Shown here: positions 9,701 to 20,400 of the stretch, one piece after another
Numbering within the stretch: the first letter of the stretch is position 1
How the letters are laid out: each line of letters starts with the position of its first letter
Assembly: GCF_028554725.1 (NCBI RefSeq)
Contig: NC_071671.1
Coordinates: 10,350,001-10,414,000 of the forward strand
Direction of reading: 5' to 3'
DNA length: 64,000 nucleotides
DNA from: Zeugodacus cucurbitae
Lineage: Eukaryota > Arthropoda > Insecta > Diptera > Tephritidae
The notes under the pieces: generated by a model
Seen by the model: the letters and a program-made list of their open reading frames with translations, nothing else
What the model was told of the DNA's origin: nothing
The model's database searches: none
Position numbers and translations under genes: made by a program

Positions 9701-12456
9701 ACACAATTCGAATTTTGTGCCGAAATTTGACTTTGGCAAATGGACTTGGAATAGCAACTTGGAACGTTTAGAATTTGAACCCTTTAAAGACGCGGTGTTG
9801 GAGAAACAAGATTATGTCAAGACGTGTGGCTTCAAATTCAATAAGGCACTAAATCAATTGGATGAACTAATATTCCTGCAAGAGTTCCAGCGCTCCGATC
9901 TCACACACGATGCAGATGTAATACTCGTGCAGGACATAAAAAATATCGTGCTCTTTCTAGCGCCATCCGAGACGATCACAAAAGATTTTGTGCTCTTCCT
10001 ACACACTTTCACGGTGGATCGTTTTCTGCGCGCGCTCATCATTTACTTCGAGTACTACTTGAAAATGGTTGAGTTCGTGTTGATACGGCGTGACGAGATT
10101 AGCGGCGAGAAAGCGCAAATACAAAGCGAGGACACCAACGAGATCAAGCGCATCTACTCGTCATATCTTACACAGCATCGCATACTGCTGGCGCGCGAAT
10201 ATAGCATGATCATAGCGGGCGATGGCGAAATGAAACGCTTCTACCACATCACACCCATCGTCAATATTTCACAATCCATTAAGGACAAGCGCTTCCACGA
10301 AACCTTTTTGGCATTCTCCACGCAAATGGTGTGGATCGCCATGCATCGGCGCGCCTACGACTACATTGATTGGGAGATGTATCGGCTCTTTCGTTCCGAA
10401 CACTTCAAGCTTAAACGCTATGCGCACATCAACTTCTCGGAAGCCGAAGCGAATATGCTCTACGGTAAGAATTACAAGCGCGTCAATTATCGCGCACAGA
10501 ACTCACCGCTCATACAGGAGTTGGTCAATGTGTCCACCGAGAATTTACCCATACTGTGGATCGGCGAGCGTAAATATCGCGGCACCGATTTGCGCATACA
10601 CCAACTAGAGCTCGAGCATATTGTGCCCGATAGTCAGCTGACTCTGATCGATGTGTGTCACGGCATACTCGGGCATCCGAAGAAAATCTACAACACGCTG
10701 TTGGATATCAATTGGGAAGAGGTGCGCTTCCAGAACTATTCGCTAATTTACGATCCCTACCAATTGGTGCGTCAACCGAAGTTGAAGATACCAAATATCG
10801 ATGCGGAAAAAATACGCAAACATGCGCAGAAATTCGACACCTACTATCACGTGCGACTGCAGTATGAGCGCGTCAGCAAAGCGGTTATAGACAAATGGTG
10901 TCGTCGCGACGCCATCATAGCGTACTTCAATACGGAGGGCATGATTACGAACATTGTGACACAGTGCGAGAGGGAGCTGGAAAGCGATTCGTATGGTCCC
11001 AGTGTGGAGGAGATAACGAGCAAGTTTTTGGCACGCAAGAGACTTTTGCGGAAACTATAGCAAAAAGCGCCTGAGAGAGGGAGAGAGAGAGAAGCAGCGC
11101 TAAGCAGCTGGTATTGTTGTATTGGCAAGGAATGGATGGTATTATATTTTTTAATGTGTATCGAATTTGAAATTCAGGATTTGTATATACATATTTTAAT
11201 AAAATTTTAAGTTCAGAAGAAGAAGAATAAGTATTTATGTTAATAATTAGCGAATGAAAGAACAAGAGATCATATGAAGCTGTGAAGAAAGGTATTCGAT
11301 TCACCACTTCCTCTCTATTTTTAAACTTTACTCTCTCGTGAAAAATGGGCATGTTTTAGAGAGAATGGAACAACAAATTTCTTTAATTAAACTCTACACA
11401 AGAAAGTCTAAGGATAATACAATCACTTCTTGATTTATGCTAGTTGCTTGTTCGATTCATTACTCTCTAAACTAAGCTACTTTCCAAACTTAAATAACAC
11501 AAAATTTAGAAAAAATTTAAAAAAATATTCGCACATTAAACAATTTTGGTTTAAGAACCGAAGAAACCCTAAACAAATTTGTATTAATATCCGGCGAAAA
11601 CCGAACCACCCTAATATATAATTATCTATATGTATACATACTGCTAGACTTCAGTATCTCTATAAGCACGCATACGCGCCACTTTGAACTGTACTTACTT
11701 TGACTTTGATGTGCCAACTTGTTGCTGCATTTGTTGTTGTTGTTGTTGCTGCTGCTGTTGTTGCTGTTGATTGGCAGCCGTATAACTCTGCAATTTACCA
11801 CCTGTTGCCGTCGGTGTCGACCACTGTACAATTTGTGCCTGCTGCTGCTGTTGTTGTTGTTGCTGCTGTTGCTGTTGTTGTTGTTGTTGTTGCTGATCCG
11901 TACCACCGTTGCCAGTGGCGTTGGTGGTAGCAAAACCATTTTGCATTAGCGCCGCCAGGCCAAAAGCCGTATTCAAGTGGTCTTCCGATTTGAAATTACC
12001 GCCTGTTGTGGCGACGACCACAGAACCCTCGGGTTGTTGTTGGATTACAACATTTGCCGCCGCCGCAGCAGCAGCAGCTGTTGCCGCTGCATTGACTGCA
12101 TTAGCGGCATTGTTCTCGTATTCGATGGTGGGCGCAGCGCTGCGATCAATCTGCTAAAGAAGGTGCAGCCAAAGAAGGAAGCCGAGAAGAGAAGAGATAA
12201 AATAAGTAAAAGGCAGTTAGCAATAGAAGTGTGTATGAGTCAACAAAGGCTGACATTGTTGTTTGGCACTTACCAAATTCGTGAATGAGCGTTCGCCTTC
12301 GGGTGCTGTAGGCCCCGTGGTCGCCACCTGCGCAACCGGTGTGCCCAATGTATGTAAACCATTTCCGGTCTCTTCCCCATATAATTTTCTTGTGATTTCT
12401 TTAAACATATCTTCATAAGCGGCCTCAACATTTGAGGACGGTATTAATGTTGCCAT
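4725..12456 (-). CDS. chn: Charlatan-like C2H2 zinc-finger transcription factor, six coding exons
   Basis: Minus-strand exons 12456-12274, 12153-11699, 9319-8234, 7970-7800, 7597-7265 and 6732-4725 join in frame into 1,411 residues. C2H2 fingers lie at about 302-324, 330-353, 500-522, 526-549 and 554-575, and two more lie near the C-terminus at about 1308-1340 (atypical long loop) and 1347-1368. Poly-Q, poly-N and poly-A tracts fill the linkers. PLDFSKK at 1210-1216 resembles a CtBP-binding PxDLS motif. The protein ends in a Lys/Arg/Gln-rich tail. The N-terminus (MATLIPSSN, then AYEDMFKEITRKLYGEE) and the 2+3+2 finger layout match my memory of Drosophila Charlatan, a REST-like nuclear factor in neural and sensory-organ development. 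The name comes from recall, not a search. An intronless gene sits antisense in intron 2, and the 5' UTR is spliced. The zinc-finger call is near certain; the orthology is likely. Confidence 0.75.
7265..7597 (-). CDS. chn: chn coding exon 5
   Basis: An AAAAG acceptor follows a T-rich tract (7598 upward), and the donor GTAAAAG starts at 7264. The 110-residue product is Gly/Ser/Thr-rich and then becomes ordered: LQEIIVNPTSMVGWRLSANG and LFQYLEADGSDPEDYAR. The split Arg codon joins CG to the C at 6732. Confidence 0.75.
7800..7970 (-). CDS. chn: chn coding exon 4, phase-symmetric candidate cassette exon
   Basis: A strong pyrimidine tract and GCACGCGCAG acceptor precede 7970, and CTG|GTAAAT forms the donor at 7799. 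The 171 bases are open in the required frame, enter and leave in phase 2, and encode Ser/Asn-rich sequence (MSSSNSSSN). Including or skipping the exon keeps the frame. In both cases the first base is T, so the finger-5 His codon CAT is completed. Too short to stand out as an open frame; found from splice phase. Confidence 0.65.
8234..9319 (-). CDS. chn: chn coding exon 3 (zinc fingers 1-5)
   Basis: A TTTGTAG acceptor before 9319 and a GTGAGT donor at 8233 bound the exon. It carries fingers 1-2 (YACTHCPYSTDRRDL..., FQCFACLKQF...) and 3-5 (FTCCYCPWSG..., FVCLLCDYKA..., CNKCSFLG...). The final zinc-binding His of finger 5 is split: the exon supplies CA and the next exon supplies T. Confidence 0.85.
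9690..11060 (+). CDS. Intronless gene nested in chn, PPP1R36-like
   Basis: One uninterrupted frame of 456 residues lies wholly inside the chn intron between 9319 and 11699, on the opposite strand. The context CGAAAATGA is a good fly start. The N-terminal GKWTWNSNLERLEF, then a central VQDIKNIVLFL and FLRALIIYFEYYLKMVEFV, resemble the PP1 regulatory subunit 36 (PPP1R36) family as I remember it; I see no clear RVxF PP1-docking motif. There is no signal peptide or convincing membrane span, so it is probably cytosolic. The family is testis-biased in mammals, and nested intronless genes in flies are often testis-expressed too; both points are inference for this gene. Codon use is ordinary and GC-richer than the flanks. 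It could instead be an unnamed insect-conserved protein. Confidence 0.85.
   Translation: MRRIHNSNFVPKFDFGKWTWNSNLERLEFEPFKDAVLEKQDYVKTCGFKFNKALNQLDELIFLQEFQRSDLTHDADVILVQDIKNIVLFLAPSETITKDFVLFLHTFTVDRFLRALIIYFEYYLKMVEFVLIRRDEISGEKAQIQSEDTNEIKRIYSSYLTQHRILLAREYSMIIAGDGEMKRFYHITPIVNISQSIKDKRFHETFLAFSTQMVWIAMHRRAYDYIDWEMYRLFRSEHFKLKRYAHINFSEAEANMLYGKNYKRVNYRAQNSPLIQELVNVSTENLPILWIGERKYRGTDLRIHQLELEHIVPDSQLTLIDVCHGILGHPKKIYNTLLDINWEEVRFQNYSLIYDPYQLVRQPKLKIPNIDAEKIRKHAQKFDTYYHVRLQYERVSKAVIDKWCRRDAIIAYFNTEGMITNIVTQCERELESDSYGPSVEEITSKFLARKRLLRKL
11072..11096. repeat. GA-rich run
   Basis: GAGAGAGGGAGAGAGAGAGA lies just after the nested gene's stop. It could bind GAGA factor-type proteins, but it may be simple repeat only. 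Confidence 0.35.
11198..11203 (+). terminator. poly(A) signal of the nested gene
   Basis: AATAAA lies 138 bases after the stop codon of the 9690-11060 gene, in T/A-rich sequence, and upstream of chn exon 2 on the other strand. Confidence 0.6.
11699..12153 (-). CDS. chn: chn coding exon 2 (poly-Ala and poly-Gln)
   Basis: The CTTTAG acceptor before 12153 continues exon 1 as Leu-Gln-Ile-Asp-Arg. A GTAAGTAC donor at 11698-11691 ends it in phase 2. The exon encodes an alanine run and two long glutamine runs of CAA/CAG codons, at about 11839-11893 and 11718-11769. These are likely length-polymorphic. Confidence 0.8.
12274..12456 (-). CDS. chn: chn coding exon 1 (start exon)
   Basis: The ATG at 12456-12454 opens a 61-residue exon that ends in phase 0 at a GTAAGT donor (12273-12268). 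Its product, which contains YEDMFKEITRKLYGEE, is the most conserved-looking non-finger part of the protein. Confidence 0.8.
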
Positions 12457-12515
12457 GGCTTATCGAATGTGCGCGTTGCAATGCTGCTACAACTACAAAT
12501 ACGGGTCGTCGAAAA
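12457..12515 (-). other. chn: chn 5' UTR segment with upstream splice acceptor
   Basis: On the minus strand, a pyrimidine tract ending CTCTTTGCAG lies just before 12515, which is 59 bases upstream of the ATG. The start exon therefore has a 5' UTR intron, and the first exon(s) lie at higher coordinates, possibly tens of kb away. Confidence 0.65.
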
Positions 12516-15500
12516 CTGCAAAGAGAAAGAGAGAAATTGCGGTTAGTAAAGGGTTCAATATATATTTATCTGTGTGTATATGTATATATGCTATAGAAGG
12601 GTAAGATCAATAAAAGTTAAAAATAAAAAATATATACATTGAGACGAGCGTCGGCAAAAAACCGTTCGTTCGTCAAATAGCCACACATCCGTTGAGTTTC
12701 AATTTGTTTCACTCGCCTCTTTTGTGACTTGACGTTGTATATTTTCTCCGCCGCCTTGGCGCACAAATGGCTTTTAAAAGTCAATTCATGCGATGGGCAG
12801 AGTATGAACCCCAGCTGCCCAGTTTTGCGGCTTGTCACTTAGCCTTGGCTTCACTCTTTACAGCTCGCTTGTATAACTGTAGGTATGTGAGTGAGTATAT
12901 GTGAGTCTGTGTGTGTTGGCGTTGTGGCGTGCGGGCGGCGTGTAAAAGTTAAATTGCCAACGACAGCTGACTGACATTTCCAGGAATATACCAACGCTGA
13001 TACATGATGCGCTGCGTCAAGGCAACAAAAAAGCAACAATAACAAGACAATTGAAAAAAATGAAAAATGAACATAAAAATGCAGTTGACGTTAAGTGAAT
13101 GGCTGAGGTACAAACTACACACGCGCGCCTACATACATACAAACACATGCATTGGCAGGTATCTGCAGAGTGTGTTTGTTGTTGGGATGGCATTTTTGTT
13201 GGACAGACGCTCACATTAAACAACAACAACAAACAGCAGAATAATGACATGAAGCTGGTCACCTACAGCCAAACTGCTGAGTCATGTTTCGTAACGTCAG
13301 CTCCCACATGCAACCCCTCTCCTCAAATGTCATAAAGGCCAACTCGGTGGCTGTATTGATGGACACCCACTGTAGTAGGTGTTAAAGGAATGTATATGTA
13401 CACAATAAAGTGCTGAAGAGCGCAGAAATCGCGTTAAATATTTTTTAATTTCATAATAAGCAAATGGAGACAGAAAAATTGATGTGAAATTGTTGATTGA
13501 AATCAAACTGGATGGACGGACCATTTTTTTAAAGAGCTGTCAGCTTGTATAGAGGCTTGTGGGAGTTTGGGGGTGAATTAAGAAATAAATATAAAGATAA
13601 CTGAATGAAATGATTAATTCAATATACATTTTAGCTGAATAAAACTCCGAGGTTCGAGTTTCGACCACGTAGACCCGGTTGACTTTCTGAGTAATGAAGT
13701 CAAGAAGAAATAATCTTATCTTTATCACAATGCTCTAAGATACTAATGGACCCGCGGTATTACATATAGTTTTCAGAGGTCTAGTCTGGAAGCCCCAAAA
13801 AGACATAATAGTCGATTTGACATAATTTCACAACAGCGCTTCATACGAAATTTAACGCTTCCCCACCAAACTACATGCCATTTCAATGAACACCCAAATC
13901 AGCGCCATTCGAAAACTCCTTCCCAGAATTCCACATAAGAATTTAACACGAAGACACACAGAAACGAAAGCCACGCTTGTCTTTAGACTATCAGATCGGC
14001 AGAGTGCGTAGGTAGTGTAGGGATGGATGATTATGAGGTTATGAATGAGCCCACTTTGCACACCATAAACTCGGAAGACAAATTGTCAATGGGCTGTGTG
14101 GCACACTTACACGCGAGATTTCATATGAAAGGAATTCTGATGTGCAGACATTAATACACGAGCACCCGCGTTTCGAGGGTTTGCATTTTGATTGCTACAC
14201 CGTCGCGTTGGTTACTGCCGAGAGTTGCTTTGGCGCTGAGCTTTTGAAGTGCGCCGCCGACGCCACCACTGCGGCCGTCAACAAATGAGTCAGAAGACCG
14301 GAGATTGCAAGCAAACACAACGGTTGAGTGCACAAAACGGAAAGGAAGAAAGGCAAATGCGGCGCAATCTTCCCTTGGTTAATAATTTTGTTCCCTTTAC
14401 TATTGGGATTTCTGCGGGAAATAGGGAGAACTCCAAACTTACAGTTTAACAACCAAATATGAAAGCAACAAAAAAGTGTTTACTGCGACTTATCGCAGAG
14501 TTCGTTAGGGCCCTCCCACAACGGCGATAACCTTAAGCCAAAGTGGGTGGATATGCAGTCGCGCAAAAATAAAGCACATAACGAAATGAGAATACAGCGA
14601 AACGACGAAAAGCGCGCCAACTTGCTGTGCCACAAATTCAACTACAACAACAAGCAGAACATAAAAACAGATGATTTGTTTGCAGAGTCATCAGCGACGC
14701 CAACAGACGCCTTGCTGCACTTGGTCGGCCACTTTTCGCGCGGCAAACGCATTTGGGATCCAACGCCACACATGCAGTCGCGCTGCCAAACTCACGAACT
14801 GTAACAGTCGCATTACAAAATACGCGCCAGCATATGGTCGGCCGGCTGTGATGTGTGGCAGTTGGTGTCGCCCACTTTGGCGACATTGTCTTCACATCAG
14901 TTGTGTTGTATTTGTATGTCTGTATGTTTGTACAACGCCGAAACGTGTTCTCCCCCTCACATGAAGATTGTTTTTTTTTCATTTTTTTTGTTGTTTGTTT
15001 TGCAGTGTGTTCTTTTTGAAGTGGCCCCTTTTTTGCGTTGTCTTTTTCAATTTCGTTCACCCATATTCCGGTCTGCTGCCGTCGCCAAGTCAGCGTTTCA
15101 GTGCGAAGCGACGCGACACAACACCGTGTGGGGGCGTTTGGTGTTTGGCTGCGCTAAAGCTGGGCGTCGCGTCTGTCACACGGCCACAAAACCGCCCGTC
15201 TGCGTGTCTGACTGGCAGTCTATTTCACAATCTGTATGTTTATTTTATTTATTTGCGTTTGTCGGGTGTTGTGTGGCCTTTTTTTTGAGTGGCGGAGCGA
15301 AGCAGGCAAGCAAAAGTCAAGATCATTCATCTGTTGCTGCGCTGGCTGGTTGCTGTGAGTAGGCTGTGGTGGGTGGATTTTTGCTTTTGAATACAACACA
15401 CCACTTTGATTTCATGTACAATAATAAATACAGAAACAGAAAAATATCTGTACTTGCAGTTTCAAAAAATTTATTTGGTTATGAAGCAGAAACTGGATTT

Positions 15501-17109
15501 AATCATAAAATTTAAAGAAGAAACATTTCATAAATCCATTCGAGGATATGAGCAACCTATCCATGGCCATTTCTATCACGATCATAGTCTATATGATCCG
15601 ATAGTAACTATCGAGGGATCGAGAGAAAGCTGTCCCTCTTCAGACGTAGTTTCTAAAGCATTTTCTTCCGACTATCTCTCGATCTCAGTAACTATAGCAT
15701 ATGGTTTACAAGATCTTTCTTGAAAAATATCCGTTGATCTTTTTATTGTCTAGAAATCACAGACAAACTCTCATTCATTCCAAATACAATCATATATCAG
15801 TTAGTTCTGCAGAACATTTGCAACTTTCCGGAAAAAAAATTTATGTATTTCTTTTCCTGAAAGCTGACATTTGAGAAGCCACCGCAAAACTCAAGAACAC
15901 ACAAGAAACTAGCAGTTCTCCAAAACAAAAGTCTATGAAACACAAAAGGAAAAAAAGAAAGGCAAATGACAAGAAGATTGGCACAACAGCTGCTTGACAG
16001 GCAAATCACTCGCACAAATGGGGTGAGTGGGCTGAGAACGGGCGCACACAAACTGAAATAACAACACAAAGTACTAGTAGAAAGCAAAAAATAAAATAGC
16101 AACAACAAAGCAATTGAAAGCGACTACGGAAATAATGGCAAGTCAGCGCAAAATTATAACAGCTGCGCCTGTAGATACGGGCTGCGGTTACTGAAGAACT
16201 CAATTACTTGCAGGAAGGGCGAAGAAAAGGCGAATGGGTAGAGCACAGAAGTTAAGATGAGTTTCCGACGCCGAAGCGGCAATGAAGAAGTAACCGATAG
16301 CAATCGAAGGAGCAAAGAACCGGTTCTGCGAATGGATCGTCCATAAACGACACTTCTTGACTCTTGGCGCGCCTGCCCTTGTCTTTGTCCGCGAACAGCT
16401 GCTTGTGTAAAGCCAAGCGGCATATGTACATAGCATACAAATGTATATTAGCTTGTATGGCGCAGATGGGCGTCACGCGCGTCTTTGGGGTGTCTTTGCG
16501 ACTGGCGCACACCCGCACTGCCAGCGCTACATAAAAGCCTGTATTGGGTGGAAGTGACTTTGATGTGCGCTTTGTTTTATCGGTGCGCTATGATCACCGT
16601 CAAATTACTGTTGTTGTTGTTGCTGTTGATTGTAATCAGCGCACCACCGCCGCTTTGACTATTTAATGTGCGTTATTGCTTGTCGCGATCGCTAAGTGTT
16701 GGTGGCTGATTACTTTGCCGGTTGAGGTTTTCATCTTTTGCGATTGCGACTAGGCGCAAACCGAAAAGCAGTGACATTAAGCATATGTGTGACGAACGCG
16801 CAAACACACGCGTGTCGCAGACAGCCAGCGGCGTGGTATGCCGCGTTACAACTCAATTCAACCCAGCGCGCGAACGCAACTGAGAGTTATTACGACCAAT
16901 TTGTATGTTCGTATGTTTGTATGTATGTTTGTATAGTCGCCACACCACACACGAAATTATATAGTGTTTGCCGTGCCAAATCGCATGGCAGGCAATGCGT
17001 CGTCATGGAGGGCGATCGACGTTGAAAAAGTGGGCGCAGGCGACCGTGCTAAAATGGCATAGCGCGGCGTGTGTTTGTTGTTGCTGCGATGCGCGGGTTA
17101 CACAGTGGT
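12516..17109. other. Non-coding, presumed chn 5' intron
   Basis: No protein-coding gene is supportable. The sequence alternates AT-rich tracts with CA/TG-rich and CAACAA-type segments typical of fly regulatory introns. A 105-codon open frame at 15406-15723 is unlike any family I know and is not supported. Confidence 0.5.
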
Positions 17110-17800
17110 ACGAAATAAATTTTTTGGTACGCAAATTTTAAGAATAGATTGTAACAAATTTTCTACAAAATAAAAAATATTATAAACGAAAAAAAAAAAT
17201 ATTTTAAAAAAAATTTATAAATTAAAAAAAAAATAAAAAAATATTATAAATTAAAAAAAAATAAAAAAATATTATAAATTAAAAAAAAAATAAAAAAATA
17301 TTATAAATGAAAATAAAATTTAAAAAATATTACAAATAAAAAAATATTACAATAAAAGAAAAAAAATACGAAATAAAATATTTAAAGTGTCTGTTTTTTA
17401 ATATTTTTTATAAATAGCATTAAAAGACATATTTCTAATTTTTAAAATTAAAATTAAAATTTAAAAATATAAATTAATAGTCACCTAATATTTTTAATAA
17501 AAAAATTAATGAAAAAATATTTTTTAATTTAATGAAAAAAATATTAATAACAAAATATTTTTAATTTCTATTTGATTTTTAATTTATTTTTTATTTTTCT
17601 ATAAAATTTTTAATTTAATATTTTTTAGTATCTTTTTAATTTTATTATATTTTTTTAATTAATTTTATTTTATTATTATCATTGTTTTATTCTTAAATTT
17701 TATATATTTTTTTTATTTTTAATTTTTTAAATTTCATTTATTTTTTTTTTAATTTTCTAAATCTTTTTGTTTTATTAATTTTTATTTTTTTAATTTGTTA
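17110..17800. repeat. Extreme AT low-complexity block with A-rich and T-rich halves
   Basis: About 690 bases are almost only A and T. The left half (17160-17380) is A-rich on the plus strand and the right half (17560-17795) is T-rich, so the halves are roughly complementary. Within the left half, a unit of about 29 bases (ATTATAAATT plus A-runs) repeats about four times at 17214-17310. Confidence 0.85.
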
Positions 17801-19229
17801 ATCACATTTGCCCCACTGTGCAAGCGCTGTCATTTGCTGCGTTGTTTTCATATTTATTTGAGTATTCGCATGTTTGTTGTTGTTTTTGTGCCGGGTGTTG
17901 GTGTTATTATTGAACGTTGGAAAAAAGCAAGCAAGCAATGACGGGTGGGTGCGTTAAAAACGGGTGGGCACTTAATAGCACCCAACTAAGTAAAGTAAAT
18001 CAACGGACAAACAGTAAAAATAAACATTATGTCGACGAGACAGTCAGGCAGTCAGCGAAAAGCAATGGCAAACAAAAAGTAAAAATAACAACAAAAAAGA
18101 AGCGCACATGGCACACACACACACATGTCACAACATAAACTCTGCGAAATATAACGATCGACAAGGCAGCCGCAGCAGCAGCAGCGTTGGTGAGGCGAGA
18201 ATTTTTATGAAATTTCGCAAGCTCAGCACCAAAGAAGCGGCACTCAGACAGCAACCCATTTCAAGTGCTTGCGCTGTTGTTGTATGTATGTTTGCATGTC
18301 GGTTTTAGTGGCTGTTCGTTGGTGGTGTGGGGTCATAAATGTGCAGTCGGCAGGCCAACAAGCGCAAAGCGAGCAGTCAACGAAGTTACCCAACCCAACT
18401 CACAAACTTAAAGCAAAAGTCAGCTGCGCGACCAACAACAACACTCAAGCCTGTATATGTGAAGGAGTAAATTGTGCAGCGACGCGACGATCGCTGGATA
18501 ATTTCACAAAGTGGTGTTTTACAGGGTGGGTCGCGCCGCCTGACGGCTATAACGGCTCTTCAAATTTCCACAACCGTTATACTATTTAGTGCCATTTGAC
18601 TGACTGACGAACGAATGGACGGACGCATGGGCGCGTGAGTGTTGGTTGCTGGTGTTGACTCTGACGGTGAAAGGCCAAGTGGACGCACTATCGCACTTAT
18701 CGCGTCCAGTCGCCACACCACCGCGACACGTACGCACACACGCCCACAATTGTAGACAACAAACATGCTTACGCGCTATGAAATGAAATGTTTCGAAAAA
18801 ATAAAAAAACAACAACAACAGTGTATGCTACGCTTGGTCACAACTCATGAACAACGCTTGGGAAGTTGAAAAGCAATCAGCTCACATCGCCGTTGGGTGG
18901 GTGGTTGCTGATCGTGAAATTGCTACACACCAGTATTTACATGACATGTGTGTGCATGTGCGCCCATGTATTGGTTAATCTAGTGTAACGAGGCGACAAT
19001 GTGGGAGTTTCGAGTTTGGTCTGGGTGAGTCGGCTTTTGCGACGCACACAACAACTGACCATAATTACCGGATGTATGAGAACATTATTTAGTTGGTGGA
19101 ATTTACGAGAGCTCTGTGTGATGCGATTCGCACTTAATACTTGAGCAATTGCATTAAATTGTGGCGCGTCCTTTGTGGGAATAGTGAATGCTTGTGAAAT
19201 ATTTGGACGAACTTCTTAAAATAAAATAC
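17801..19229. other. Non-coding, presumed intronic/regulatory
   Basis: No gene seen. It contains short CA-repeat and GCA-repeat tracts (18115-18128, 18171-18186) and otherwise unique sequence. Confidence 0.4.
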
Positions 19230-20200
19230 CTGCGTTATAAGCGCGAGTTTAGTCAGTACTTTAGTGTTTTAACATTAAATACTTGCAAATACAGTTTAAC
19301 ATATAAAGAAATATCATGAAACTCGTCATATTTTTGGAGCTTAGCTCTTAAACCTGCACTAAAATCACGAGTTTAAGCCTAATTTTGGTGTTTAACATAA
19401 AACACTAACGAACAGTGTTTATCTTATAAAGAATTATCCTTTAACTCGTCACATTTTTGGTGCCAGGTTCTTAACCATACACTAGAATCAAGAGTTTATA
19501 ATTAATTTTGGTGTTTAGCGGTAAACACTAGCAAATTGAGTTTAACATATGAAGAGTTATCATTAAACTCATTATATTTTTGGAGCCTGGCTCTTAATCC
19601 TACACTAAAATCACGAGTTTAAGCTTAATTTTGGTGTTTAGCATTAAACGCTAGCAAATTGAGTTTAACATATGAAGAGTTATCAATAAACTCATTATAT
19701 TTTTGGACCCGGTTTCTTAACACTACACTAAAAACACAAGTTTAAGCTTAATTTCGTTGCTTAACATTAAACACTTGCAAACAGTGTTTATCTTACAAAG
19801 AATTATTATTAAACTCGTCACATTTTTGGTGTCAGGTTCCTAACCCTTCACTAGAATAAAGAGTTTATAATTAATTTTGGTGTTTAGCGGTAAACAGTAT
19901 CCATTAGAGTTTAGCATATGAAGAGTTATCATTAAACTCATTATATTTTTGGAACCTGGCTCTTAACCCTACACTAAAATCACGAGTTTAAGCTTAATTT
20001 TGGTGTTTAGCATTAAACACTCGCAGATAGAGTTCATCATATACAAACTTATTCTTTAACTCGTCACATTTTGGAGCCTGATTCTTAAACCTGTACTAAA
20101 AACATGAGTTTAAGCTTAATTTTGATGTTTAGTATTAACATTTAGCAAAAAGAGTTGATTATATAAAGAGTTATGCTTTAACTCAACATATTTTTGTTAC
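19230..20200. repeat. Minisatellite of eight ~123-bp units with 369-bp higher-order period
   Basis: Diverged units, each containing GAGTTTAAGCTTAATTTTGG or a variant and then a TTTAGCATTAAACAC-like stretch, start near 19239, 19365, 19491, 19614, 19736, 19860, 19983 and 20106. AACAGTGTTT recurs at 19411 and 19780, AGAGTTTATA at 19491 and 19860, and CACGAGTTT at 19612 and 19981. Each pair is exactly 369 bases apart, so the array is organised in trimers. Confidence 0.9.
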
Positions 20201-20204
20201 TATA

Positions 20205-20400
20205 CTACCAAATTTTAATGTACGAATAAACCATTTATAACTCAAGAACGACTGCACCGATTTTGATGATCTCTGATTTGTTTAATTTGTCTCGCCTCAA
20301 ATAGCGGAAAAATATTATAAATGAAGAAATATTATAACGAGATATCAAATACCAAATAATTTTTCATTTTCAAACTTCAAAACCGGACAAGTTCACTTGC
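20205..20400. repeat. Possible transposon-derived segment
   Basis: The phrase TAACTCAAGAACGACTGCAC followed by CGATTTTGATGA is of a kind I associate with dispersed arthropod repeats. A related CTCAACAGATTTTGATGAAA occurs in the piggyBac-like MITE at about 41010. No boundaries are visible. Confidence 0.3.

Noticed and set aside
11700..11949. Plus-strand frames of poly-Val and poly-Leu
   Set aside because: Reverse-strand readings of the CAA/CAG glutamine tracts.
14853..15362. 169-codon plus-strand frame rich in Cys and Phe
   Set aside because: Produced by T-rich sequence, with competing frames on both strands and no family resemblance.
15406..15723. 105-codon plus-strand frame
   Set aside because: Ordinary composition, but no recognised motif, splice context or neighbouring signals.
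19230..20200. CRISPR-like array
   Set aside because: Units are diverged and contiguous, with no spacers, in an animal genome.
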